Part shown: positions 1-10,500 of the stretch, piece by piece
Layout: each line of letters begins with the position of its first letter
Numbering within the stretch: the first letter of the stretch is position 1
NCBI RefSeq assembly: GCF_000787575.1
Contig: NW_012236515.1
Location: 4,621-68,620, forward strand
DNA length: 64,000 nt
Reading direction: 5' to 3'
Source: Acytostelium subglobosum LB1
Taxonomy: Eukaryota > Evosea > Eumycetozoa > Acytosteliales > Acytosteliaceae
Position numbers and translations under genes: made by a program
Notes under the pieces: model-generated
The model's input: the letters and a program-made list of their open reading frames with translations, nothing else
Databases searched by the model: none
What the model was told of the DNA's origin: nothing

Positions 1-832
1 TGTGTTTTTTCCGAATATGTTCATATAAGTTATATGAATACCTTGTTGTTGTTGGGCATAATGAGCACTTATAATTGACGTTGTTGTCCTTCTCCTTATT
101 ATTATTATTATTAATATTATTATTGTTGTTGTTATCTACAAGCTGCTTGATGAGACCTAGTGGAAATTGTTTCGTTGAACTTGTCGAGGAACTGGAAGCA
201 GCCAATTGAGATGGTGGTGATGGTATTACCTCCACCTCTGCTGGTATTACCTCCACCGCTGCTGGTATTACCACTGGAGTGTTCTGTTTGGTCATTGCCA
301 TCTCATTGATTATCTGAGCAATGGTGTCTTCATCGTTGTCATAGCCGTCAACGTCGTCGTCATCTAACTCGTCAGTTGCTGCTGTTGTGTTAACAATGTG
401 TTGACAACTCTGAGACAGGTCAATCACCCTTTCATAAGGACTGTGTTGACCATGTTGTTGCAAGGTTGTACCTGTGGCTGTTATTGATCGAGGTTGGACT
501 CTTGGAGTCGCAATGCGAATAGTTTGAGTCGACACACCTATTGATGTTTGTGATGAAGATGAAGATGAAGATGAAGATGAAGATGATTGAGATGATGACG
601 ATTGTGATGATGACGATTGTGATGATAATGATTGAGATGATGATGATTGAGATGATGACGATTGTGATTGTGTTGTTCTAGCTGGAAGTGTTCGAGATGG
701 TACAGGTGCTGGAACAGTTGCTGGTGTTGCTCCTGATCTATTCGAGTCAAGGTCTTGATATTGATTAGAGACTGGCCTGCCTCTCTTTTTTCCTTTGCCA
801 TAATTGAAGACAAACAACTGGTTGTTTGACAT
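1..832 (-). CDS. Zinc-finger / AT-hook-like protein, 5' part, runs off the window
   Basis: An open frame starts with ATG at 832-830 and stays open for 277 codons to the left edge, with no intron seen. Near the N-terminus is a basic GKGKKRGRP stretch that resembles an AT-hook core (GRP flanked by Lys/Arg). Next comes a long Ser/Gln low-complexity region, an acidic patch (DELDDDDVDGYDNDED) and an Asn run. The last visible residues form a classical C2H2 finger: C-x2-C-x12-H-x4-H, reading YKCSLCP...YEHIRKKH. DNA binding is inferred from these two motifs; the family cannot be named because the rest lies outside the window. The gene is transcribed away from the repeat-rich stretch that follows. It could be a transcription factor or a domesticated transposon-type zinc-finger protein. 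Confidence 0.72.
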   Translation of the reverse strand, partial: MSNNQLFVFNYGKGKKRGRPVSNQYQDLDSNRSGATPATVPAPVPSRTLPARTTQSQSSSSQSSSSQSLSSQSSSSQSSSSQSSSSSSSSSSSSQTSIGVSTQTIRIATPRVQPRSITATGTTLQQHGQHSPYERVIDLSQSCQHIVNTTAATDELDDDDVDGYDNDEDTIAQIINEMAMTKQNTPVVIPAAVEVIPAEVEVIPSPPSQLAASSSSTSSTKQFPLGLIKQLVDNNNNNNINNNNNKEKDNNVNYKCSLCPTTTRYSYNLYEHIRKKH

Positions 833-927
833 CTTAGTATTTGTATGTTGTATAATTGTTTGATTTAACAATGACAATGTTTGAATAATAAATAAATTTT
901 TATTTGGTGTGGTGTTGATCTATAATT

Positions 928-1205
928 ATAAAAGATAGATATTAGTCCTTGGCATGACGGTAAACTGCAGCACTTACTTTGAAAGTCAAGCTTCCCTGAC
1001 CCGAACTAGACCTCAAGTTGGAGTCCAAATTCGAAAGTGCGAAATCACAAGACAACACCAACTATCACTCCCCACAAAAATGCCCTAGGGTCGAAGTGAA
1101 AACATATCGAAAATGCAAATGCAATAAATCGAGAAGCCAGGAGTGTATATGCTCCTGTGTGAAATATAAAAAAAAAAAAAAAAAAAAAATAAAAGATAGA
1201 TATTA
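928..1205 (+). mobile_element. SINE-like retroposon with poly(A) tail and target-site duplication
   Basis: A unique segment of about 223 bp (945-1167) is followed by an unbroken A-run of 22 (1168-1189). The whole is flanked by a direct repeat of 16-17 bp (ATAAAAGATAGATATTA at 928-944 and again at 1189-1205). This is the hallmark of LINE-machinery retroposition. The head of the insert has a tRNA-like pol III A-box candidate (TGGCATGACGG, 950-960) in a D-arm-like context (GCA...TGC) and, about 45 bp further on, a weak B-box-like GACCCGAACTAG (998-1009). No protein-coding capacity is seen. A perfect duplication and an intact A-tail suggest a recent insertion. It could instead be a one-off retrocopy of a cellular RNA; copy number decides, and that cannot be seen here. 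Confidence 0.68.
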
Positions 1206-2250
1206 TTGTTACTCTTGCACAGCAGAATGCTATTACTACTATATTAAGCATCAATTGGCAAGTTATCAATCTTTCTTGTGACTAACAGGTGAAAATATTA
1301 GTCATTTCATTGCTGTCCTTCACGGATATAAACAGACAAGTTCTCACCTCCCATTGGTCAACCACACGTGGGGGTCCTTCCTTTTACGTCATCCCAGGTA
1401 CACAATAAGGTGAAGAAGCCTTGGAGGGGATATCCAGATTTACAACAACAGATGAAGGTCGATCTATCAACTCCTGACGTCATTCAACACCTCAACATAA
1501 TACATCTTGTTACTCCTCTTATCAACGCGAATCGATCAAGATATCAATCATCATCATTGAACAACATCACACCAGACATCATGATTGCCTTTCGAATGCG
1601 TCTCGACACTACGATGACGCACCAACAATGTTCAACACATACGTTTGATACACCAACAGATTCAGTACATCTACAGGAATCGATCCATATATAATATGTG
1701 ACTGTTGAACCTATCACAACAAATTAATCGTGGAGGTGTCCACGCATACAACTCCTGCGTGAGATTCATCGACTTAGAGTCGAATTCATTTTTGTGTGGC
1801 AGATTATTTATCAACTCGTGAGGACATGTTTGGTTGTTGATATGAGAGGATGAATTATTGTTGCATTATTTTGAATTAAAATGTATGAGAAGGATGCAAG
1901 CAAGTCATTCTTCAAAGCGAACATATCATACAAACACATAACAGCAACACAGATTCATCGCCTCGAACACCTCATTGATTGATCACTGGCTTGGAGCAAA
2001 ACACTCAATCGTCGCGGACCCCACATTGGAAGCCATCATGGACACCACCACGCAAAACATCAATAAAATGTTGAATAAAGCACTCCTTCAAGTGGTGGTG
2101 ATCCTCCATTTGTGCACTTTTGAGACCCCTGTTGAGTGAGAGATGCACCAGAGGCCCCTCATTGGACCTCATGGACACCACCACGATAAAATTGTTGTGT
2201 TCTTACAAAGTACAGCTTGCAGAGATATCATTTCCCAATACACGCCAAGC
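1206..2250. other. Non-coding stretch with diverged repeats, no credible gene
   Basis: No frame with coding character is present; short open frames here lack introns, motifs and sensible starts. It contains an early diverged copy of the motif found in the downstream tandem repeat (about 1610-1700), and a short direct repeat of roughly 25 bp centred on CATGGACACCACCACG (near 2034 and 2168, about 134 bp apart). A compact hairpin (CACGCA...TGCGTG, about 1740-1761) is followed by a second one (TCGAC...GTCGA). Confidence 0.5.
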
Positions 2251-2720
2251 GTCGCACTCCAACTAGCCAGCTACATCTCGATAACACCTACAATTGACAT
2301 ACCAACAGACTCAACACATCAAGGTGAATCGATAGATATATTGTACATCACATCTGAAGCTATTCTTTAGCAACACATTCAACAACAGCCAGGATACGCT
2401 CACATTTTGGCATCAACTACGATCGTCGCACTCCACTGATCACCAACATCGTCCAACAAACACCTATGACTCATCATCAGACTCGACCCATCAAGAAGAA
2501 GCTATACATACCATATTCTTTGTCGTTGGAGTAATCCACATCAACTTTGGCTCATCAACATCCAACTACACAGGTAACAACCCAAATCTTGGACCGATCG
2601 TCGCACCTCTACCTCTAACAAAATCTAATACCAATCAAGATTATAGTATAGTAATACTCGACACATCAAGATGAAACGATCAATATCCATCACTGTTGAA
2701 GTGATTCATAGGAATTACAG
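2245..2720. repeat. Diverged tandem repeat, period about 174 bp, three copies
   Basis: Two landmark motifs recur in register. GTCGCAC begins at 2251, 2425 and 2600 (spacings 174 and 175). ACTC-ACM-CATCAAG followed by a GAA-CGATA/ATCGATA-like string begins at about 2309, 2481 and 2656 (spacings 172 and 175). Between landmarks the copies have drifted strongly. A fourth, poorer relative lies at about 1610-1700. No ORF spans the units, so this is a decayed minisatellite-like array rather than a protein repeat. Confidence 0.6.
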
Positions 2721-2984
2721 TCTTGGAACGTTGGAACGACTCTTTGTGAAGATCGAGTCGACAGCAAGTCAGATCAATCTCAGTTCGCTCAGGTTCTTCA
2801 ACTCCATCCGACCATTATAAACAAAGACATGTTTGATTACATCATCAATAACTGTTGGAATAACATCAGCATTCAATTTGAATAACAAATTGAGTATTTG
2901 GAAAAGAGTTATATATTCTAGAATGTCTCATGGTATTAGATTGTCAGGAGAGGATAAAAGCAATTAAAATGCATGATAAAGGGA

Positions 2985-3281
2985 TGACCAAGCTGATATA
3001 TGTCGTAAGCTCAAATGCAACGGATCATCCATAAGAAATGTTGGGCACTCAAGAATCCAATCCAGGGTCGGACACAGAAACAAGGTGGTGGATTCAAGGT
3101 ATCTTTGTGGGAATTCTTTACATACTTTGGAGCTGGATACATTGTCAGGTTTGGAAGCAGAGACCTATGTTGAAATCATGGTGAGAGATTTAGATCAGTC
3201 TGTCAACGACTACGAAAGACTACATGGAAAGAAGTTGATCGTTGCCCAGGATAACTCAACAGTCCACCATGCAGGTTGACA
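2985..3281 (+). pseudogene. Tc1/mariner-type transposase fragment, decayed
   Basis: Two reading frames carry consecutive pieces of a Tc1/mariner-superfamily transposase core. One frame reads KVSLWEFFTYFGAGYIVRFG (about 3094-3153), matching the conserved 'vWG...yfG.g.lv' strand region. The next frame reads YVEIMVRDLDQSV...KKLIVAQDNSTVHHAG, which contains the DN-x3-H signature around the second catalytic Asp. Upstream, 2985-3060 gives weak protein-like sequence that could be the end of the helix-turn-helix region. Frame changes and missing termini show it is long dead. No terminal inverted repeats were found. It ends about 60 bp from the 3' end of the methyltransferase gene. Confidence 0.72.
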
Positions 3282-3341
3282 ATGTCTCATTGTTTATTGG
3301 CGAGTGATGAGCAGGGAGTCGTCTCCCTTGGCCCATTAAAG

Positions 3342-4456
3342 TCAATTCTCCTTCAGCCTTATCCCTATGATCTCCCTCATGTTTGATGTTCCATCGTTTA
3401 TACTTTTGACTACCTCCAAATGATGTCTTTTCTCGGATGCAACAAGTTGCTTGAATTCGAACATACTGCCTCCAACACCAAAGTAGAATGACTTGGCTGC
3501 CATCAGACTAATATTGCGACATATTAGTAATGGTCCATAATTTGAGAGTGTTTAGAGATACGTACCATATTCCACCACTGTCGAGATGGTCATTGATTAA
3601 GTCTATTTGTTTCCTAAAGGACTGTATGCTATAAAGGGTGTCCGAAGCCAAGATGATATCAAACTTCTCATCCTTAAGTAGTTGCTGTGATTGGGGATAC
3701 AGAAGTTAGTTTGTTTAAAGTTTCAATATCAATCTTTAAAGGGACCTACATTAACATGTTTCCAATCGCCAGAGATGAATCTTGGTTGGTGAAGAGTTTG
3801 AATGGCAGCATTGGAATTGACAATCACGTTTGGGATTGTCAATGTCTTGATAACTTCGTGGTTCTAAAAGATAACAATAGATATTAATCAACATGTTCAA
3901 CTACCTGTCCTACTCCTACATACATAATCTTGAAAGGTGGAGTGTGCACCTCTTTGTAAACAATATATCAAAGGCAATGCATGACCACAACCAATCTCCA
4001 GTATTCTCTTATCTCTCAACTGAATATTTGTCTCTACCATGTAGTTGATTAGATCAATCGAGCACTCCCAAAGTTTGAATCCACCCTCGTATACTCCAGG
4101 TATCAGATCTGATTTGTTTGAACTAATGAGATCACATAAGGAATTCTCTTGTTCTGAAATGCTCATTGGCTTTAACAACTTTTTAAGCCTAACATCTCCA
4201 CCAAAGCTAATTACTTCCACCTGAGTACTTGATGGTACACTGATATCTTTTGTTTCTATTAGACAGGCTTCTCGCTCTTCTATTGTGATGTCTTCAACAA
4301 CAATTTGTTCAAAAGTTGTTGTTGTTGTTGTTGTTGTTGATATCTCTTCTGATGAGTCCTAAAGGGAGAGGAATATGGTCAGTATTCTCTCCATAAATAT
4401 ATTTGAAGCACTGTTTGTTGGCCTACATCAATCTTAAAGTTGAACTTGAATGACAT
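3342..4456 (-). CDS. mettl18: METTL18/HPM1-type histidine protein methyltransferase, 5 exons
   Basis: Exons on the minus strand are 4427-4456, 3924-4358, 3750-3863, 3566-3684 and 3342-3507. All junctions are GT-AG and in phase, giving 287 residues. The family signature SDLIPGVYEGGFKLWECSID precedes the SAM-binding motif I (RILEIGCGHALP). After the second intron comes FQDYN, which lies in the METTL18 lineage motif, then TIPNV and later KFDIILASDTLYS. Members methylate a histidine of ribosomal protein uL3 (Hpm1 in yeast, METTL18 in human); that substrate is inferred from family. The N-terminus carries a short Thr run encoded by (ACA)n. The gene is complete, and its stop is near a transposase relic. 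Its 5' end faces the 3' end of the BEACH gene about 90 bp away. Confidence 0.94.
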
Positions 4457-4546
4457 TCGCAGCTGTGTGTATTTAATGATAAATATGAGTCATGTGATTA
4501 ATGATCAAATCAGAAACGAGTGGTGTTTTGTACTCAACCATATTTA

Positions 4547-7500
4547 TTAATGTTTGACAGCAGGCAATATGTTTCTTAAGTACGCTGCATTCAGTCCTGG
4601 TGTTGGTCTCGTCTTGACCTGGACAATCTCATTGTCAGACCATATGCACACCCTACCATCGATATCACCAGAGTAGATCTTTTGTTGGTCACTGCGTGTG
4701 TGAATGTATGTCAGCAGTCAGTAAGTGATTCTATTTCTATTTGTTTATGAATGACTTACTTTGTCAAAAAGAGAGCAGTGATTGCATTGGTATGAGCTGA
4801 TTGGTTGTAAAACGTCGATCGTAGTAGAAGTACATTCTTGAATGCCAGCGGTGACAATGGATCATTGTCAATGGAGGGAAGAAGTCTGCTCTCCAATCCC
4901 CACACCTTGATCTTTCCATCTCGGTGTCCAGTGAGTAGCACATTCTCGCCCAACCATTCGGGTCCCTTTGACCAGAGACATGATGTGATTTGGTCATAGA
5001 TTATCTGAGATGTCTTGTACGAGAGCACCAATTCTCCATTGACATTGTAGACATTGATGGTGGTACCTGAGCAGGTGACAATATCACCAGTGGTGTCGTG
5101 TACGCCAATGCACGAGATTGGACTATCGTGGCCAGTGAGTGTCCTAGAGTATCGCAGTCTATTGAGATCCCAAATGATACAGGTTTGGTCCTCTGATCCA
5201 CTGACGATTAGAGAGAATGGTCTCGATGCTGCCAGTGCAGTGATAGCGCCTGTGTGTCCAACCAGTCGTTTGCTCAGCGAGTATCGCTTCAAGTTGTATA
5301 CACACACCAAGCCATCGACACCTCCACTGACGGCAATGTATCCATCATCGGTTGCGGTCAGACAAGTGAGTGGACCATCGTGGTGATCCTCGAGCGCCTT
5401 TGTCTTATCTCCAGTGTTGTAACGAATACTACCGTCGGGTAGTCCCCAAGTGATGTATCTTGTAAAGGTTGGGGCGAGCTGGTGTCTAAAGAAGCCAGTG
5501 CAGGAGGCACGCTCGTTCACCAAGCGGATTTGTCCTACAGGCTCACCAATGTCCTTGATGAAATTACCAACAAGTGACTTGGCGTAGAATGGGAATGAAC
5601 TGAGCACAGGATTTCGTCTTGGATGTGGTTTGTCAAACAGCTGCTTGGGGGTCTGACCAAAGTTGTTGATCTGTGCAATGGTGGCTGCCTTCTCGATAGG
5701 ATCGGTGATGGCATCAATGTTGACGGCGCCTTCGTATGTAAGGTAGTAGTACACGTTGAGGGAGTCTTCTGCAGGCTTGCCTTGCTGTTTGTAGCCAAAG
5801 ATCAAGTCTATCCATTCGTGTAGATGCTCAGACACATAGTCTGACTCGAGTGCCTTTCGATGCAACTTGATAAACTCTTGCACCGATCCTTTTGCCCACG
5901 GGGGCATGACCACATCGTTGATGATCTCGCCACCTTGCTTTGTGCCAAAGTTGAATTTGTTTGAGTTCTGAAGGAACTCGGGCAGGTAGTAGAACTCTGG
6001 GATAAGCTCCATGATTGAGCCAGTGGAGCCACACGAAGAAGAGGTCCATGCCTCGGAGATTGAACTGAACAGACGGTCGGCCTGGTCCCAACGGCCGCTC
6101 TGCAGTTTGAGAAAGTGTTGTGTGAACGGTTCCAAACGGATGAGGTAGTACAAGACGATGGCTGCCGAGGAGTAGTGAGTGCCATAGTGGAACTTGGGCA
6201 CGTTGTGGCCGTGCTCATTGGGTTCTTGGTCGTCCCAGTTCTCGAAACGCTCGCGGAACTTCTCGGCACGCGTTTCGTTTAGTGCGCCCATTGGCTTGGA
6301 GAGGTCACGATATACCTTTGGGTCGTCCAAGTCGAGATAATCACTCTCATAGTCGCGCAACACCCAAGGGAACACAGGGTACTGGGTCAAGTCATTGTAG
6401 CTGCGACCAGCTAGTGTGTTCAAATGCATGAGATACTGGAAGTTGGAGATTTGGCCCTGTTGCCACTTCATGGTCAGAGGTGATTTCCTCCACATCGATG
6501 TCAGACGTTCACGCATGCCAAGATTCTCTCGAGAATCATCGTCAATGGTCTGAGAGCCACTGATGCCGCTGACGTCACCAATTGTGTTGTTCGATACGTT
6601 TGTGATGATTTTGTAGTGCACATCATCACGAGTCAACTCGTCCTTGAGAACAAAGAGAGTGTTTCTGCCATCGGTTGAGAACAGCTCCATTGCCACAGGA
6701 CGCAAGAGGTATCGACGCTTGAGCACCTCTCTGACCTCTTCGTAACCCCACTTGATGCTGTTGTGGGAGATTATCTTCTTGGGTGGTAGTACGGCGCCTT
6801 CGACCAACCAGTCCATGTTGATCTTTTCCTCAACTTCTGTGACCTCACCAGTCTGCTCGTCCTTGGTGTAGCCATCAAAGATGTACATGTTGGCGGGACA
6901 AAAGAGGAGTATGCCCTCGATCTTATCCATACCATCCACACTGCCACAATTGTACATGACTGACAGTAGCTTGGGATTGCGACGAAGCTCGTCTCTGAGG
7001 AAGTTCTGGTCGTAGGGATCGAGTTGTCTAGTGTAAGCAAGGTTCTCTTCCTCTGTGTTTGTGGTCATTGAGTTCTCCTCATCAAGTGCTCCAAGTGACT
7101 CGTCAACCTCGTTGTTGATACTCGTCAATGCAGGTGTGGTTGATGTTGGAGTGTCGTTGTTGTTGTTGTTGTTATTGGTGTCTGTGTCGGTAGTATTTGT
7201 GACATCACTACGCTCAGTCGTCTCTGAAAGGTTGAAGAGCTTGGATTCGTACTCGGATTGCTCCTCTGACTCCAAATCAGAGCTGGTTGATGATGGTGGA
7301 GGAGGTATCTCCTCTTCAGATGTACCAAGTGGTGTATCTGGCGGAGTGATATCCACTGAAGAGCTTAGAGGGGAGGATGGCTCTGATGTCTTGGAGGACG
7401 ATGAAACCCCACTTGAAGACAACATGCTGTTGTTGACTGAACTACTTCGTTTGGCTTTGACCGTGACCTGTTGTTGTTGTTGTTGTTGCTGTTGCTTCTG

Positions 7501-10500
7501 TTGATGGGAGGACTGAGAACTACCCTCACCACCACCACCACCTGGAACAGAGTTGGGAAGTACAGAACCATCAGGGGCAGTGAACTTCCAGTATGCTGGC
7601 TCCAACAGGTCGGCATCAGGTGTACCGGCAATGTCCATGAAGGCCTTGCTGTCCTCACTGCATGGAAGAGGCAGGAGACTGTTGTTGCTCTCATCGAATG
7701 TTGGTGGCACGAATGGGTAGTTCTTGTAAAAGTCATAGTTCTTCTCGGTCTTCTTGCGCATACGATATGGACCCTCTGTGGAGTCCAGTTTGAACTTATC
7801 GAGTGGTGACGGGTCATTCGGTCCCCACACAGCGCGCTCTCGTGTCACCTGGTCCTTAATCGACTCGAACTGTTTGGTGTTGAACTTTAGCTTGTCCTTC
7901 TCTGATTGATTGATCTTCTTGCGTCTCTCGACCTCTGACGAGACAAAGTACTCAATCTTCTTGGTGATGTGTTCCTTCTTCTCGGCCTCATTCGCTGCGA
8001 TCTTGCGTTGATTCTTCTCGTGACCCAACATTCTCTCCTTACGCAAATATCTGATGCTGTAGAGGTAGTCAGACTCGCCCTTCTTCTCGGCACTGAGTGA
8101 ATTGAGGTGAGCCTTCTTGCCATTGTCCTCAAACACCAAGTTGACAGACACGATGTTGTCCTGTATGTACTTGTTGAACTCCTTGACACCCTTGCTGGCC
8201 AGGAGGTCAAAGCCAGGTCGAAGGTCTATCACCTCGCCTCGTTGTGTGCGCAATGAAAGAGTCCATGAGAGAGTCTCGGCGAATGGTGAACGCAACTGCA
8301 CCAACAGCTTCCAGAGTTTGATGGCGCCATCCACAATGATCTGAGGCGCCTCTGTTGTCAACTTGAATAGTGGGTAACAGAGTGATGCGATAAAGTCCGA
8401 ATCGTTGTTGTTGTCACTAAAGACAATGCGTTGATGATTCAAGATGTGATTGATCGTGAAGATAATGTCTGCCTCTTGCTCCTCCGTCATCATATCAGAG
8501 CCAAGGTTGTTGCTATTGCTGTTGATCATGTGCAGAGTGATACGATTCAAACTACGATAGATAGGCTGTACATTCTTGAGCGAGGGGCGGTCGGCCTCAA
8601 GCTTCTCCAGTAGCTTGACCAGGAAGAGAAGCACACGACGTGTGATACCCTTGAACATGTCGAGATGTGCGCGATCCACCAACATGGAACAGAACTTGAC
8701 GAGGTTGGAACCAACACCACGCTCACTCTCAAAGAACTCTGACTTGGTGATGTTGTTCTCTATTGTGTAGAGTATGTCAAAGAGAATCCTTGTGTGATAG
8801 ACGAGGTGGTCGTCGTCGCTGCTCTTGATTGGCGTAGAGTCCAGGACAGTCTCAGTGATGGCTATTGCTTTGTTTGACTTGCGCAGTGCTGACAATACGA
8901 TCTGACACAAGAACTTCATGATCAGGTCTGCAACTCGGTCCTTCTTCTTGTTGTCCAATTGTGTTACTGGCAGTAGAGTCAAACGGCCCCCAGGGTAGAG
9001 TATGGAGACCAGGTACTCGATCATGGATTCGTTGAAGAATTCCTGCTGGAAGCTACCATTCTCGTGGAAGAGATACATAAAGTAGGTGAGTATGGTGTGC
9101 TGCAAATTGGCTGCCACCTCGGGTGTGGCTGAAGGCATGAGTGGCTGCACAACACCAATGTCGACCACTTGTGAAGATGCCAACGACGCCGCAGAGATGG
9201 GGACGACACTGTGGGTGGGCACCGCACTGGTGCTGAAGGATGTGCTTCGTCGCCTCTTGGTGGACCAAGAAGGTTGCTGACCATCAGTCTCCTCGAGAGC
9301 ACCTGCAAGATCTAGTGTTATCTCTTCAAACTTGTTGAGGAAGTTTCCAACACGCGCCAGCATACTAGACGCTCCGCTTGACGGTGGTGCTGATGTGTTA
9401 TTGGCACCTGCAGTGGAGGTGGTTGAGCTGTTGATTGTCTGCGAGAATGAAAGAGGTGAAGCAGACATGGAAGATGATGATGGCGTGGTGGATACAGGAG
9501 AAGGGATCTGGTAGCGGGCAGAAAGGTCGTCGATTGTGAGCTCACTTTGGTCTCCAGAGTGATACTGTTGTGGTCTATCATGTATGTACTGGTAGTTGTC
9601 TTCGTAGGAGCGTTTGACCAATGATAGTATTAACTGTGCGGCTTCAATGCAGTAGAGCTTCTGTTCACTGGCTCTAAAGATGTTGAGCAACTCGTGGAAC
9701 TCAAGGTTGGACAAAGGTTGCTCAGTGGTCGATGTTCCTGCTGTCTGTTGTGTTGTTTGACCCTCGATCAAAACGCTTGGTTTGCTTCCCAACAGAAGAT
9801 GCAACAGAGAGAGATACACCTCTTGATAGCCGTTCATACCCGATAGAATGTCCTCGAGCAGCTTAAAGCCATTCTTCTTGATGAACGATTGGCAATACTC
9901 GTGCTTGAGGAGGAAGAACGCAACTGAAACCTTGAGAGCCAGTGACACTGAGAGGGGCGGCAACTTCTCACTGATGAAGAAGAAGCTCCAAAAAGAGGAC
10001 ACCCGACGAAAGATCACACTGGTGTCTTTGGATGTGGTGACTACCTGAAGGAACATCTGGAATACGCGGTTGACCGTCTGATTCACTCTAACATCGAGCG
10101 CAGCTCTCTTGCTAGAGTATCTGCGTGAACGTCTGGTCTGGTTGGCGTGGAGACCATATATGAGATAGGCAGAGAGCAGTCTGATGTCATCCACCATCAA
10201 CTTCTCGTTGAACATGTTGTAGAGAACTGTGATGACGCTCTGCACAATGTCCTCTGATACACTGTCGTCTTGGAGTATGTCAAACAGTTGTTGGATGATG
10301 AAAATCTTTCGCAACTGTTCGGCGTTGAAGCTGTGCTGATGATTGTCCACTACCAAGTCGTTGAAACCCTGCAAGATGTATCGCTGATACTCTATCTGAG
10401 TGTTCTTCCACACGGAATGGTCGAGCAGGATATACTTGCAAGCATTCCAATTGGCCACTGTACCCTCGAGTCGATTGGTGACACTGGTTGCCCCATTGAT

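Noticed and set aside
538-813. Histidine/leucine-rich minus-strand frame
   Set aside because: It is the out-of-frame shadow of the Ser/Gln repeat in the zinc-finger gene, which has the better start and a C2H2 finger.
1018-1281. 87-codon open frame
   Set aside because: No ATG at its start, it is made partly of the poly(A) tail (poly-Lys), and it crosses the retroposon boundary.
1206-2400. Short plus-strand frames (1368-1694, 2143-2370)
   Set aside because: They start at non-ATG or arbitrary codons and lie inside diverged repeats that recur in other frames.
7055-7504. Plus-strand frames across the BEACH gene linker
   Set aside because: Low-complexity antisense shadows (poly-Leu/Cys/Val) of Gln, Asn and Ser runs; the same holds for similar frames across other genes.
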